64,000 bases of DNA, taken from Straminergon stramineum (taxonomy: Eukaryota; Streptophyta; Bryopsida; Hypnales; Calliergonaceae). The position numbers and the translations under genes are program-made. Location: NCBI GenBank assembly GCA_963920665.1, contig OY987273.1, positions 16,866,501-16,930,500 of the forward strand, written 5' to 3'. A model generated the notes under the pieces. That model was not told where the DNA came from. It was given only the letters and a program-made list of their open reading frames with translations, and made no database searches. This document shows, one piece after another, positions 38,082 to 49,345 of the stretch; position 1 is the stretch's first letter, and each line of letters begins with the position of its first letter.

Positions 38082-39627
38082 AGTAACCTGTCTTGTCGTT
38101 TCTTAATCCAAAGTTCAAATGAGAAGTTTATAAATTTCAAAATTTAGAAGGTGATGAAAATTTTTTGAGTAAATTAAGTTAATTCATTCACAGTTGATCA
38201 CACTCCAAGTTGGAAGGGGCACGTAGATACCAATTGGCACTGGATCAACCCATTCCGGAAGGCAAACAATTGTGCACACTATATTGTCTGCACCCCCTTT
38301 TATATCGTCCAATTAGGCCAACATCGTCGTCCGAATTGGACAAGCAAATTGTGGACCAAAAGATCTAGTGGCCAGAATGCCTCAGCCTGTCACATTGCAT
38401 GGTTTGGACGACTAGAGCGGATGGGAGGTCCGTCCGCCTGGCAAACAGGGCTCCTACTTCTAATGCATAGTTAGTGAATCTTCAAAGTTCAAACAATCAA
38501 ACTATGGAATGAAAGATGGAAAGCAAATTCAACAAAGACTTGATAGATCCAAATTAAACTTTACAAATCCCATATCAAATTTTTTTCTTTGAAAATCAAA
38601 GTGCATTTTTGTTATAAATCATTTTTTTCCACAAACATAAAGGTCCATAACACCAAAAACGAAGTACGACTCTATTTGTAACACATAACCCCTTTAGTTC
38701 ACAACCCATTGTTTCATAAGAAACCAATCAAAATTGACACTTACATTAGTTACATAACATTAATAAATAATAATAGTGAAGAGCCAAAGAATTATTTTTT
38801 AAATTTAGGGGCGAGGGAATGTTTCACTATTTGCATCTTATATTATAGTATCGTGACAAACTGAAATTGATAATGTGTGGAAGAATCTTTAAAGCCTTTG
38901 ACAATGTAGATTGCAACATTATGATATGTAAAGTGAATGAAACATGGTTTTCCATTTTTGCATATTTCACTATTATATTTATTAATTATTCAGACTTTGA
39001 GCCCCTTTCACTTCAATTTTTATTTATTATAATGGAGGGCTTGAAATTTCTTATTTTTTTAATGAAGGGCTTAGAATTACTAACTCTACATGAATGCATG
39101 ATCAAACATTGAGTTCAAAGTGTGAATTAAATATATCAACAAAGACACTCAAAGTTTCACTCTTAGAAAATTTGTTCACTACACGTAGGTTAAACATTCT
39201 AGGACATTCCAACTAATTAACACACCCTAATGTGAACTGTGAGATTGTTATGCCAATGAATGTGGTCTTTTGGGGGAGCATGAGGATGAAAAATTGTTCA
39301 TCCTAAAATGGTGTTTACCCCTAAAGGACCATTGTCCCCTCGGGGGACAAAATGGATTTTGGGCAAGTTCCTAGGACCTCAATTTTTAGTGAAACTTCTT
39401 AAAACTTTCTTATAAGATAGAAAAAATGATTAGGTTTGTGCCTTTGTGGGAATATTCTTTTTATTTCAATCGCTCCTAGGAGAAAAAGTTATGCCATTTT
39501 AAATATAACTTTCATATCAAAGGGCAAAAAAATAAATTCACAAAAATTTGAAATTACATTTTTCAAATTTTTTGCTCTTAGAAATTATATTCTTGTCTAC
39601 ATGTCAAGCTTTGATTCATTCCATGTA
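38082..39627. other. No recognisable gene; GTCCGTCC-type island near 38320-38450
   Basis: AT-rich sequence, apart from a GC-richer stretch (GTCGTCCGAATTGGAC, GGTCCGTCCGCC) at about 38320-38450. Short ORFs show no motif. Confidence 0.4.
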
Positions 39628-39652
39628 CAATACCCTCCAATAAGTATTGGTC
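39628..39652. repeat. Left terminal inverted repeat of the Tc1-like element
   Basis: 25 bp starting CAATACCCTCCAATAAG, preceded by TA. It pairs with 41313-41337, with mismatches at the third base and the fourth base from the inner end. Confidence 0.9.
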
Positions 39653-39842
39653 ACTATCCCAAAAGATGAAGAAACTTGACTGAAAGGAAAATTTTGAAAT
39701 GGTAGTATGTACTCAAAAATCCTCCGATTGAGGAGTTGTAAAGTGTGTTGGATAGATCATTGAGTCTATTTTCATGGTATATTAAGTTTGCAAAATGAAA
39801 GAACATATTTCTACAATAATAGATCTTTTTATAGTATTGTGT

Positions 39843-40861
39843 CTACCACCTAGTACTACCACCATAGGCATTGATTAGAGCCTCCATACGAAAAGGCATA
39901 CTAGCAATGAGCACGTTGATGGTTTGTAGAGACACTTCTTCCCATACTCGTGGGAGAGTTTCAACCAATTCATCCCTATTTCTTGGTAGAGACTCCTTTT
40001 GAACATCATCTTTTAGAATCTTCTAAAGGTTCTCGATAGGATTTAAATCAGGTGAATTTGCCAGCCATTGAAGCTTCTTCATGCCATGCGCATGTCTCCA
40101 AGCACTAGATAGGACACTATGATGCACTGGAGCACCGTCTTCCATAAGGATAAGATTATCTGGATCATCATGCAAAAAGTAAAATCCACTTAAACAACCT
40201 TCATACACAATGTCAATAAAATCGCTAGCTGTGTGTCTATGAGGTGCATTACAACAAGCAGACACTTTTGATAACCTGAGAATGCCCCCCAAATCATAAT
40301 AGATGTGCGACCGGATTTAAAAGACGGAGCCAAACAATTTGGGAAGTAGTGTTCATTTGGTCGTCTCCAAACTGTCACCTGTCGTGAGTACTTTCCAATC
40401 TCAAAGCTTGACTCATCTGTCCACATGATGTTGCACCAATTGGATTCTGTCCAATTTTGATGAGCTTTTGCGAATGCTAACCTATCTGCCTTCTGCTTCA
40501 AACTAAGATATAGTTTTTTTGCAACAACACGATTGCAAAATCCAAGACTCATTATGACCTTCCTCAATGTATTAGCATGCACTCTCACGCTCATTTGTTC
40601 TACCAATCTAGCAAGTGGAATATGTCTGTTTGATGTTAGAAGGCGACTTAACTCTCTAGTGTATTGCATTGCTAATTTATGAGGCCTCCCACTCCGCTTC
40701 ATACTATTTATTGTTCCATGACACTAAAACAAATGGACAATGTTGGAAACAGATGTTCATGGGATGCCCATCTTCCTTCCAATCTCTACATTTGACAATC
40801 CAGTGCTATACATACCAACAATCATTCCTCTCTCTTCTATGGTATACTCTCTTGACTTCAT
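39843..40861 (-). pseudogene. Tc1-like DDE transposase (DD34E), decayed
   Basis: The minus-strand frame starts at ATG 40861 (MKSREYTIEERGMIVGMY), with a helix-turn-helix region (GLSNVEIGRKMGIP) and a GRPHKL hinge. The catalytic domain shows WTDESSFE (first Asp), WRRPNEHYFPNCLAPSFKSG, IMIWGAF, LMEDGAPVHHS (second Asp) and NSPDLNPIEN (Glu), with 34 residues between the second Asp and the Glu, then KILKDDV and LIASMPFRMEALINA up to TAG 39843. Breaks: a stop in the N-terminal region, a frameshift near 40235, and TAG in place of the Trp codon after IENL. The length (about 340 codons) is normal for Tc1 transposases. DD34E is usual in animal and fungal elements. Confidence 0.88.
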
Positions 40862-41312
40862 GCTCTCTAGATAGCTACTACATGCCAAAAGCATGCATAG
40901 ATCACACTACAACAATGTGCCCTACAAAAACAACCTCTTTCATGTTTTGCAACAAGAATTCCTCAAATGCACAATCAGTTTTTCCACTCCCACCCTTGCA
41001 ATGCCTTGCAATGACAAGAGAGAAGATTTGGACATCAATTGTAGTACCCTCAAGCAACTAGATCTTTCACAATGCATTCTACAGTCATCATGCATGCAAT
41101 ACACTTGTTAATCACCATGTGAGTGATATTCAAAGAATGCAAATGATCTGGACAAGATGAAAGATTGGTACAAATTGCATTACTCCCATGGTGCCGACAC
41201 TTAATCTATTTATGGCTCACAAAATTTCAGAACAATATCTTGTTACATGTGCATGCATGATCTCCTTGAAGTTGGCATTGTTTTCTCTCACAATCCAACA
41301 ATTTTAAAAAAC

Positions 41313-41337
41313 GACTAATACTTATTGGAGGGTACTG
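41313..41337. repeat. Right terminal inverted repeat of the Tc1-like element
   Basis: 25 bp ending TTATTGGAGGGTACTG and followed by TA. It is the reverse complement of the left end with two mismatches. Confidence 0.9.
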
Positions 41338-44300
41338 TACATTGGTGATGTGAAAGTTATGAACAATCTTGTTTTCCGGGCAATATGAGCATCTCCTTGA
41401 AAAAATAACTTTGAATGCTAATATATTTCAATCTGCAAGGTCCTAAACCTTGAAATTTTGACCACTTGGTTTGAGACAAGTAAAGTACAAGATCTGATCG
41501 TAAGATTCTAAAAAAAGTATTTTTTCGGATTTCTAGGATGAATGTAACAGAAATGATGGTTTTGAGTGTTTTTTCACTAGAAAATGGCCTTGGTCCTATA
41601 GGAGTTATCTAGTGAAGTCTACGAATTATTTAATTCAGAACATGCTCTAATCACTAAGAAATGAAGGTTCTCTCCAGGGTTGTCACATCAGACGAGTTAG
41701 GGTCACTAGTTGTCTTGGACGGACGAATAAACTGAATCGGACACCTATGTGGTCCGTCCAATTGGTCCAACTTCGATTTTCAACGTCTTGAAAATTTTCC
41801 AAGAATAACTTTTATTTACCTAAGGTAACTAACGTGTCATTCCACGTTGGAACCAAGCGCAGACGCTACAGCATGGACGGAAGTTCATGTGGGAACGAAC
41901 TCATATGGACATAGACACTAACAAGCGTGGACGTCATGTGCCTAGGCGCAAACGCATCACTTGGGTGCGGAATTTGGTGCAACGAGAAACTCCAAGGGCT
42001 TTCAAATGGGCTTTGGGCCATGGGATCCTAAACCTCTCCAAGGAAAGAGGGGAGCACTTCAATGCTGCCAACCCCTTGTTGTACTATAGACAAGATCTAC
42101 ATGTACATGATGGTCAAATGGCTCCATTAAATACCTCACCGTACAAAGTACAACTTTCACAAGCATTGAGGCCTCATGGGCAAAATGGATTTCCTCTCTT
42201 GTGGCCTAACTTCCCATGCATTACTTCCTCACAAGACCTCGGCATCTTGAATTTTTAATGGAAAAATAATAAAATGGTAGAAAAATTTCAATGTATTAAT
42301 TTGAAAAATAATTCTTTATTCAATTGTTTAAGGTATGAAGAAGGGATTTGGGGGGATGATCCAATGAAGGTAGCACTTTCCTATTTTTCTTAAGCTAGAA
42401 ATTGGATGTGTACTTGTGCTAGTTGTGTAGGTCTATTTCTCATAGGGAAATTTTAATTTAATTAATGAAGGGGTGATAAAGGGATTTAAAAGAGGGCACT
42501 TCCTTCCCGATTTGTTTTTAAGGAATTTGGATGTAGAGTTTACATTATTTTAGGGACTTTTTATTTAGTTGTTGAATGTGTAAAGAAGGGATAAAGTGGA
42601 GGCATGGCCAATTCCTCCCCATTTTTTCCAATTTGCATGTAGATTTATATTCCTTTAGGGAATTTTTTATTTAGTCATTGAATGTGTAAAGATGGAATTC
42701 ATACTTGAAGGACCAAGTGGACATAATGTTTCTTCTTCAAAATTTTTATGGCATATTCTTGATATGGTGAAAAAAATCTTAATATTTTAGAAACTAGGAT
42801 CTTAGGCTCTTAGAGTAATAAGTTTACATAATTGTTGCATTCTTTTATTTTCAAAATTTGAATGTGAGAAGTAAGAACAAAATAAATTTGGGAAATTTAG
42901 TCTAGACAGTAGAAAAAGGGAGCAAATATAATGTTTTTCTAATGAAAGGAGTAGTGGAGATGCCAAAAAACCATTTTTTGAGCATTTATAGTCTTTACTG
43001 TGTACAAATAAACAGGAATTGGAGAAATTTTTGAATATTTTTTTGAACAATTCTAAAAATAAAATCTTCAACCTACTGTGATAAAGAATACAAAATAATT
43101 AAAATGAATCCAAACACCTTAAAGTTGATGCTAGAAATATGATAATAATATCAATATATTCAATAGTTAAATTTTATAAAGTTGACTCATGTGAATTTTA
43201 TAATTTTTTTTGGATCCAATTTGGTGAATTTCCACCTTTTACTTCTTGTACTTTAATTTTGAAAATGTGTTTAAGACTACAAAAGTACAAACTTGAAATA
43301 TTTTTTTATTTTTCAAATTTTGAAAAAAAAAATTCCTAGATTCACTTTCGATTCCAAGACAAATTGTTTGGGGTGTAGAAAAGAATTACTTGTCTTTTCT
43401 AAATTTTTCTTCCAAAATCCATTTTTCAGCCTATGAAGTTAATCATCAGAAGTTGTTATAAATTTATAATGTAAAAATGAAAGTGTCAAAAATTTCCACC
43501 ATTAATTCCTTGTATAGTAGACAAAATGGTCTTTGTTTCTGTATGGTTGAAATAAAACATTTTAAACACATTTTGGACTTTGGGTTGCCAACAAGATGAA
43601 AGGGGGATAATTGGAAATCTTCATTGTCACAAAGTTGCTGGGCAATGGGCATTGAGGGGTTAAATGGGGTGAGGGGGGCATTTTCCTCCCTATTTTTTTC
43701 ATTTGGATGTTCAATTTGTATTTCCTTAGGGAATTTTTCATGTAGTTGTTGAATGTGTGAAGAAGGGATTAATAGAAATGCTTAGATAGCCTTATTTCAT
43801 TTCATTTTTTTTTTATTGACTGGTAATATTAATTCTAAAAATCTTCAAGGGAATTGTGAAATCCTTCCTAAATATTTCATGCACAAACAAAAATTGTTTA
43901 TTGATAATTTGAAAATCATATGCAATTTCTAGTTTAGTGTAATGAAAAAGTAGGATTCGTATTTTGATAACATGGAGTTGCCTACATTGTGCTTGTACAC
44001 AATGTTTTATGAGTTAGTAGTGGATCCAATCTTGTTTAGGTGAATTAAGACAAAGTAGATATTAGGAAAGAAGAAAGAAATGTAAGAGGGTCATTATTTC
44101 TTTAAGTACCTATGAAACAAGTGAATCCAAAAATCATATGTGTACATATTTAGATAGGAACTTAAAAAAGTGAATATATATTTCATATGTGTCATACAAT
44201 ACAAAATTGGAAAAGGACATGACATAGTCATTGTGTGAATATTCTATTGGATGCTATATAATTGTAGGTAGTTATTAATAGTGAAGCCAAAATTTTAGGT

Positions 44301-44370
44301 GCCTTTATGATGCTAAATTCTATTAGATTGTACCTACAAATAACCACAACACATAGAAGTACACCTAGTC
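41338..44370. other. No recognisable gene; diverged tandem repeats inside
   Basis: AT-rich DNA with short ORFs only. A GC-richer patch with GGACGGACG and GGTCCGTCC words lies at about 41690-41950, and the ORF at 41887-42258 crosses it without a motif. About 42330-42720 holds tandem repeats, given separately. Confidence 0.4.
42330..42720. repeat. Diverged tandem repeats, unit about 105-110 bp
   Basis: About four units share the order GGATGTAGA/TTTA, CCTTTAGGGAATTTTTTATTTA, GTTGAATGTGTAAAGAAGGGAT and a C-rich TTCCTCCCCATTTTTT block. One further unit lies away from the array at about 43635-43790. They are diverged and look old, with no coding role. Confidence 0.6.
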
Positions 44371-44943
44371 AACATTCATAGGGTGGTGTGCTGTGCTGCT
44401 TGGGCCAGCCATTTTGTCATGAGTCCCTACTTCCACAACTAGGTCTTTGTTTAATCCTGAATGAAGTCTTTATGCACTAGACTAGGTTCTTTTTGCTGGC
44501 CCATCATCCTTCAATATGGCTTGTAGGATTTGTGATTGTTGCAGTTCTTAAAGAGTCTAATGTGTTGATGGAGTGTGTTGCTCAAGCAAAAAGTCCATCC
44601 CATTGTTCTTAAAAATTTCTCTCCACTCTGATTCTAATATCTGCAACAACACTCGAGGATCAAGCATCTCTAATTCGTCATCCTCAATAATACGAACTTT
44701 GTTATCATTGGTGATTTGGACTCCATCACCCCCCCAAAACAATTGTTTAAGATGGGGTCCAAATTTGAATTTTTGATGGGCCTCATTCCAATGCCCATTG
44801 AACCATTGGAAGAAAAAAAATTCTTTTTCCTTGACTGAACTTGTCTTTCATTGGGATCGATTTATGGCACACCCTTTCCAATTCATTTGGATTGTTCTCC
44901 CAACCCCATTCAATGGAGAGCACTAGCTTCTGCAGAGAGTGGA
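44370..44943 (-). pseudogene. Unknown gene, 3' part, split by copy D
   Basis: The minus-strand frame directly after copy D gives HSLQKLVLSIEWGWENNPNE, LERVCHKSIPMKDKFSQGKR, then a frameshift into FNGHWNEAHQKFKFGPHLK, LFWGGDGVQITND, IIEDDELEMLDPRVLLQIL and a stop-bearing C-terminal part. The sequence is coding-like and shows the same kind of damage as its neighbours. I do not recognise the family. Confidence 0.4.
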
Positions 44944-45703
44944 TGTCGTACGCATAGCGAGTAGTAAATACCATTTACAACACCCAGATGTGTAAACTAA
45001 CTTGAAATATCGTCCCAGGGGATTCTAGACTGTTGTTGCAAGTCGAGATTATTCGTTCTACAGACTTAAGGTCTTCCTTCACCTCATTTCTCTCTTTCCA
45101 GATCACTACCTTTCCGGAATCCAATCCGGATCTAATCCTATTTGAAATCCGGATCTGTATCTTCACACACAAACATTGGTTTAGAGTACCTCTGTTTTAT
45201 CTTCAGAGGGTCCACCTTTGATTGTATAGAGGGGTAGGCACTCACCACTCATATTCCTCATACACTCTTCTCTCTTCCAAACTTTACAACACACATTTAG
45301 ACCCACGGTTGCACTAGATCAAACCGGAAACACTCTCACAACTTTCCGAATGGCCAATCCGGAAGGTAGGTCACATAGAGCCGCTTCTAGACTTTTCCAC
45401 TACAACGACAGACCAACAGAAACCAATACTGATATAGGGATTGTAAGTCATTTGCTCCATTGATCCTAGGGTTTGGCTGACCTTTCAATAAGTGGCATGG
45501 GTATTACTTCCATTGGCGGTTACTTATCTCCGCATGGAACCCTCCCTGGTGTTGCGGACTTGCATCCACGCCACTCCTAATCGAATTCCTATTCCAGTTT
45601 TTTAAAGGCACGTGCTTAAGACCAAAATCACTAGCCTAGACTACATCACAAACGTTCCTCACAAATCAGATCCAAGTCTCCTCAGATTTGGATTCCTCTT
45701 TTC

Positions 45704-45903
45704 NNNNNNNNNNNNNNNNNNNNNNNNNNNNNNNNNNNNNNNNNNNNNNNNNNNNNNNNNNNNNNNNNNNNNNNNNNNNNNNNNNNNNNNNNNNNNNNNN
45801 NNNNNNNNNNNNNNNNNNNNNNNNNNNNNNNNNNNNNNNNNNNNNNNNNNNNNNNNNNNNNNNNNNNNNNNNNNNNNNNNNNNNNNNNNNNNNNNNNNNN
45901 NNN
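45704..45903. other. Assembly gap (200 N)
   Basis: Exactly 200 N, probably a placeholder. By alignment to copy B (about 21649-21896) the missing sequence should be about 250 bp of element D non-coding DNA, so the gap size is likely wrong by some 50 bp. ORFs called across the N run are artefacts. Confidence 0.85.
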
Positions 45904-45999
45904 AAAGACCGGAAAAGTCAGATCCTACAAATCTGAAACCTAGGCCCACACCTGGAAATCGGATCCAATTCAAAACTCAAATTCTAACTACCTAAAATC

Positions 46000-48508
46000 C
46001 TAACTACTTCGCCTTTCGCGCCTTCTTCTGGCTGCTCCTGCCTGACTTTTTGGTGCTTGGGTAGATGACCTCGGAGTTGCTTTTGGAGTTGCCTTCATTG
46101 GTATCATCCTAAACGCTGCCTAGTTCTGGATCTTCCGAATTTCTAAGGAGAGTATTCCCCTTCTTCCTCCTCTTTGTCTTCCAATCCGGTCGGTACTCCT
46201 CTTCCTCAGATTTCTCAATCTGAGTGATCTCCCTCTCATCTTCTTCACCTGGAGATGTCTCCTCAAAATAATGGGATCCATCTCCTTCCTTGGTTTCTGT
46301 TGCAGCATGTGCTCGAATCCTTCCGGATGGGGCCGGGGCCAGATTCAATAGTCCTCCGATTCGGTCCGCCAATTCACCATAGGTTTGTGTGCGAGATGTT
46401 TGAAGTGGCTCCTTCTCCGGAAGATGGAATACAAGGACAGGTGGCGAAACCGTAATCTCTGGTGGTGCTAACTCTCGTGTTGCTTCCGGCTACTTACTTG
46501 GTTCTTGTGTTGTCTTCACACTCCCCCGGATTGTCTTCTCGAGTTGCGTAGAGAAGGGTTCCATAAAATGCTGGAGAGTCTCCCTCTGGGCTTCAAGTCT
46601 AGACGGTAATGGCATTAAGGCTGTCAACTTTATTGGAGTTTCCGTGTCAAAGTGGATCTCTGGAAAGCTAGAAAAGTCTATGACACGATCCGGATCAATC
46701 CGTCCTAGTAACTAACGCATCTCCTTTGAAGTAGACTCCATCCTTGAAGAGAAGTCTACAAGGATCCGGATCACTTTAGATCCAATAAGATGCCCTTCCT
46801 CTGCAAGCTGGTTTTGCACGAGGGTTGCCTTCATGACCAAGTCCGCTAGCTTGTCCACCAACCCAGATAGGTTCTTGACTAGCTGCAAGGCTTCCTTCTC
46901 CTTTTGCTTTGCTGTGGCCATTTCTCCTTGAGCCTAGCTCAGTCTGGCTTGAAGGTCCGCCTTTTCCTTCTCTAGGCCTTCAATCTGCTTCTCCTTCTTC
47001 TCCAGTGCTTTCGGACTTGGAAGTTTCTTCAAAGTGTTGAGGATGTCTTTCAGCTCCGTCCTCAACTTCTTACTAATCCTCTTAAGCAGATCCACCAGAT
47101 TCTCGTGGTACTCTTGAGCTTGTAGTACCTAGTTGAACCTGGTTTTGAAGAATCCAGATATGCCTCCTTCTTCTTCTGCCGGAATCTTTTCTTGAGTCGG
47201 AAGCTTCCCCCGTGGCACCGGATCAATGGACTTCCTTTGCCTCCAATCCAAGAGTTGCTCCTCCTCTTCCGGATCTTCTTCCTCCTCAATTGGCAGCTGC
47301 TCTGCCTCTACTTCCTCTATGAGGCTGTATTGCAAGATGGTGGATCTGGTATTGTAGTCTACCATTTCCGCATCACTCAGAAGCTCTACATGGTGGTAGA
47401 GGTGGAACAGGTAAGGACCAATGGGGTTGGTCTTAGCCTTTCCGACGTTGGCGGCAAGCCCGGGTACGCAACTCTTGTATTATATACAGAGGTCATCGGC
47501 ATTAAAACAGCTTAGAGGACAGCTTTTGTTAAAATTATATCAAATTAAAAAGACCAAAAAGCTAGGTGAAGATCAAATGAAAAGAAAATTAAATGTAAAA
47601 AATACTGAATTGCATACATTTTAGAAAAAAACTCACAATATATATGAAGAATTGAAACACCTATGCATAGTTTTTTAAAATACATACAAAGAAGTTAGGT
47701 CTAGTTAAAACTAAATTTTTATTAGAAAGCCCCAAAAGTTGCCTAGCTTGGCCTATGATACATGTATTAAAAAAACTCATATAATTAGTTTTTTAATGCT
47801 ATTATTGTCTTCAAAAATATTTGTTTCATGTACATAAGTATATTTTTGGATTCCTTGTTAAAAGGGCTACAAGATTATTCTACATTAAAACAAATTACAT
47901 CCCTTAAGATTGGATTAAAATGCATTATAAGTGATTATAATCAAGGCCATATAATATGGAAGTTGCGTACCTGGGTCGGCAAGCTTGGAGACTACTACTC
48001 CAATCACTTTGCCCTAATTGACTGGTCTACCCTCCATAGCACCAAAGATGGTGTTAGCTACCGTAACTGTAACGTGGGTAGGCTTTTCCGGATACAAGAT
48101 AGGGATCACAAATTCTAGGACATGCCTCTGCCTTGCATCTAGACAGTCGTTGATGGCATACCCTTTCCTGGAATGGGATGCATTTTTAAACTTCCCTACT
48201 GCAAATTTATCCGTTGGGGAGGCTAATCCAGATCCCTTCTTAGGGAATCCATAAACCTTGGCCCAAACCTCATCAGTCCAAGTTCCGGGTTGCCCTCTCA
48301 TTGTCAACTTGTACTAGTTCGAGGCACCTACAATAAGCTCCTAAATCATCCTATCATTCTTTACGGTCCATGGCCTCAAGAACAGCCCGACACACCCTAT
48401 CTCACTCAGATCATCCTCTAGTTGTGACCGCTCTCTTAGCCTTTCTAGAATGGATGAACAAACCATTCACCCCGTTACCAATAGTTTCTAGATATCCCCC
48501 TCTGCCAT
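46000..48508 (-). pseudogene. Gag-like protein ORF of copy D, interrupted by a MITE
   Basis: The frame starts at ATG 48508 (MAEGDI). It carries WTDEVWAKVYGFPKKGSGL, KFAVGKFKNASHSRKGYAI, LDARQRHVLEFVIPILYPEK and VANTIFGAMEGRPVN (48307-48014). The MITE at 47459-47975 cuts it just after the next block. GPYLFHLYHH, the Glu-rich linker (47365-47129), the coiled coil and the C-terminal acidic tail (46372-46109) follow. A few stops are present. With copy C it gives the clearest view of the family protein. Confidence 0.6.
47459..47975. mobile_element. MITE inside copy D (517 bp)
   Basis: The left end CCCGGGTACGCAACT and the reverse complement of the right end, CCCAGGTACGCAACT, form terminal inverted repeats that extend imperfectly to ATATTATAT. 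The flanks are GCGGCAAG (47451-47458) and TCGGCAAG (47976-47983), an 8-bp duplication with one mismatch. The interior is AT-rich with no ORF. Copies A, B and C lack it. An 8-bp duplication fits a hAT-mobilised MITE, though a Mutator-type origin is not excluded. Confidence 0.75.
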
Positions 48509-48937
48509 TGCAAACTAGACCAAGATCTGGAGAAGCAGTAGCTCCTGAAACAATCACTAACTCACCACTCTTTCTCTCAACTATACACATACAAAACAAT
48601 TGTGGAAGAAAGAGGAAGAGCAAATGGAAGAGGTGGGGTTAAGTACTCGTCATCTTACCGACCATTCCTGAAGCAGACCGTTTACCTGTAATGGATCCCT
48701 ATTTTCCTAGGCTGGAAGTCTAGACTGTAGGCTATCGCTATCCGAGTTTCTGGAATCCGTCTTGGATCTGTCCAGGATCCCATTACGGAATACCTAGAGC
48801 ATCCTCTCAGCCTTAGGGAGATGTTTAGGCTAAGACAATTCTAATCCTGTTTTCCTATTAGAATTTTGGAAAACTTCTATATAATTATAAACTCTTTACT
48901 ATTAACTCAATGAACTTTGTGATTACAGCTCGCAACA

Positions 48938-49050
48938 ATGGATGTTGTGTTGCCAACTCCACACCAAGTTTGTTCCCCATTTATAATTAGTGTAGGGAAT
49001 TGGACAAACTTCTTGAATATATTAAGAAGTCGTTGTCACCCTTAAAAATG
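48938..49050 (-). pseudogene. Unknown gene split by copy D, 5' part
   Basis: The minus-strand frame leading into the copy D insertion reads TNYKWGTNLVWSWQHNIH and continues in phase at 44943. The upstream start was not identified. Confidence 0.35.
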
Positions 49051-49099
49051 CATGGACGTAGCAATTTAGCACTTCAAAGTAATTAAAATCAAAGTGTCA

Positions 49100-49345
49100 T
49101 TTTGTCGTGGCAATCTTTCGTCTGCGCCTTGTCTTCTATTTGCGCCCCTACAATCTTTCGTCAATGCCCCTACCGATTTACGTCCACACCCCTAGCGATC
49201 TATGTCCATGCCCTATCTTCCGTCTGCGCCCCTACCAATCTACATCCATGCCCTGTCTTTTGTCCACGGCCCTATTGATCTACGTCCACGCCTTGTCTTC
49301 CATTCATGCCTCTACCGATCTACGTCCACGCCCCAACCAACTTCC
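49100..49345. repeat. Tandem repeat, unit about 40 bp, C-rich
   Basis: The unit CCCCTACCGATCTACGTCCA-CGCCCTGTCTTCCGTCTG is repeated about five to six times with substitutions. ORFs in three plus-strand frames (49107-49588) only reflect the repeat. Confidence 0.75.

Larger units (their letters stand above)
39628..41337 (-). mobile_element. Tc1-like transposon, full length (1,710 bp) with TIRs and TA duplication
   Basis: The left terminus (39628-39652, CAATACCCTCCAATAAGTAT...) and the reverse complement of the right terminus (41313-41337, CAGTACCCTCCAATAAGTAT...) match at 23 of 25 positions. The element is flanked by TA at 39626-39627 and 41338-41339. TA target duplication, CAGT-type ends, about 1.7 kb length and one intronless transposase are the hallmarks of Tc1/mariner elements. 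The transposase lies on the minus strand inside. Both ends are intact, so the element was mobilised as a unit and decayed in place. Confidence 0.9.
44944..48937 (-). mobile_element. TGTCG-family element, copy D (3,994 bp as given, with a MITE and an N gap)
   Basis: The left terminus is TGTCGTACGCA and the right GCTCGCAACA. Flanking pentamers are GTGGA (44939-44943) and ATGGA (48938-48942), with one mismatch. It carries a 517-bp MITE at 47459-47975 and a 200-N gap at 45704-45903. It interrupts an unknown minus-strand gene, and removing it joins WSWQHNIH with SLQKLVLS in frame. Confidence 0.8.

Noticed and set aside
41887..42258. 123-codon plus-strand ORF
   Set aside because: It crosses a GC-richer island and shows no domain or continuation.
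45612..45995. ORFs crossing the N run
   Set aside because: They consist mostly of unknown residues and are artefacts of the gap.
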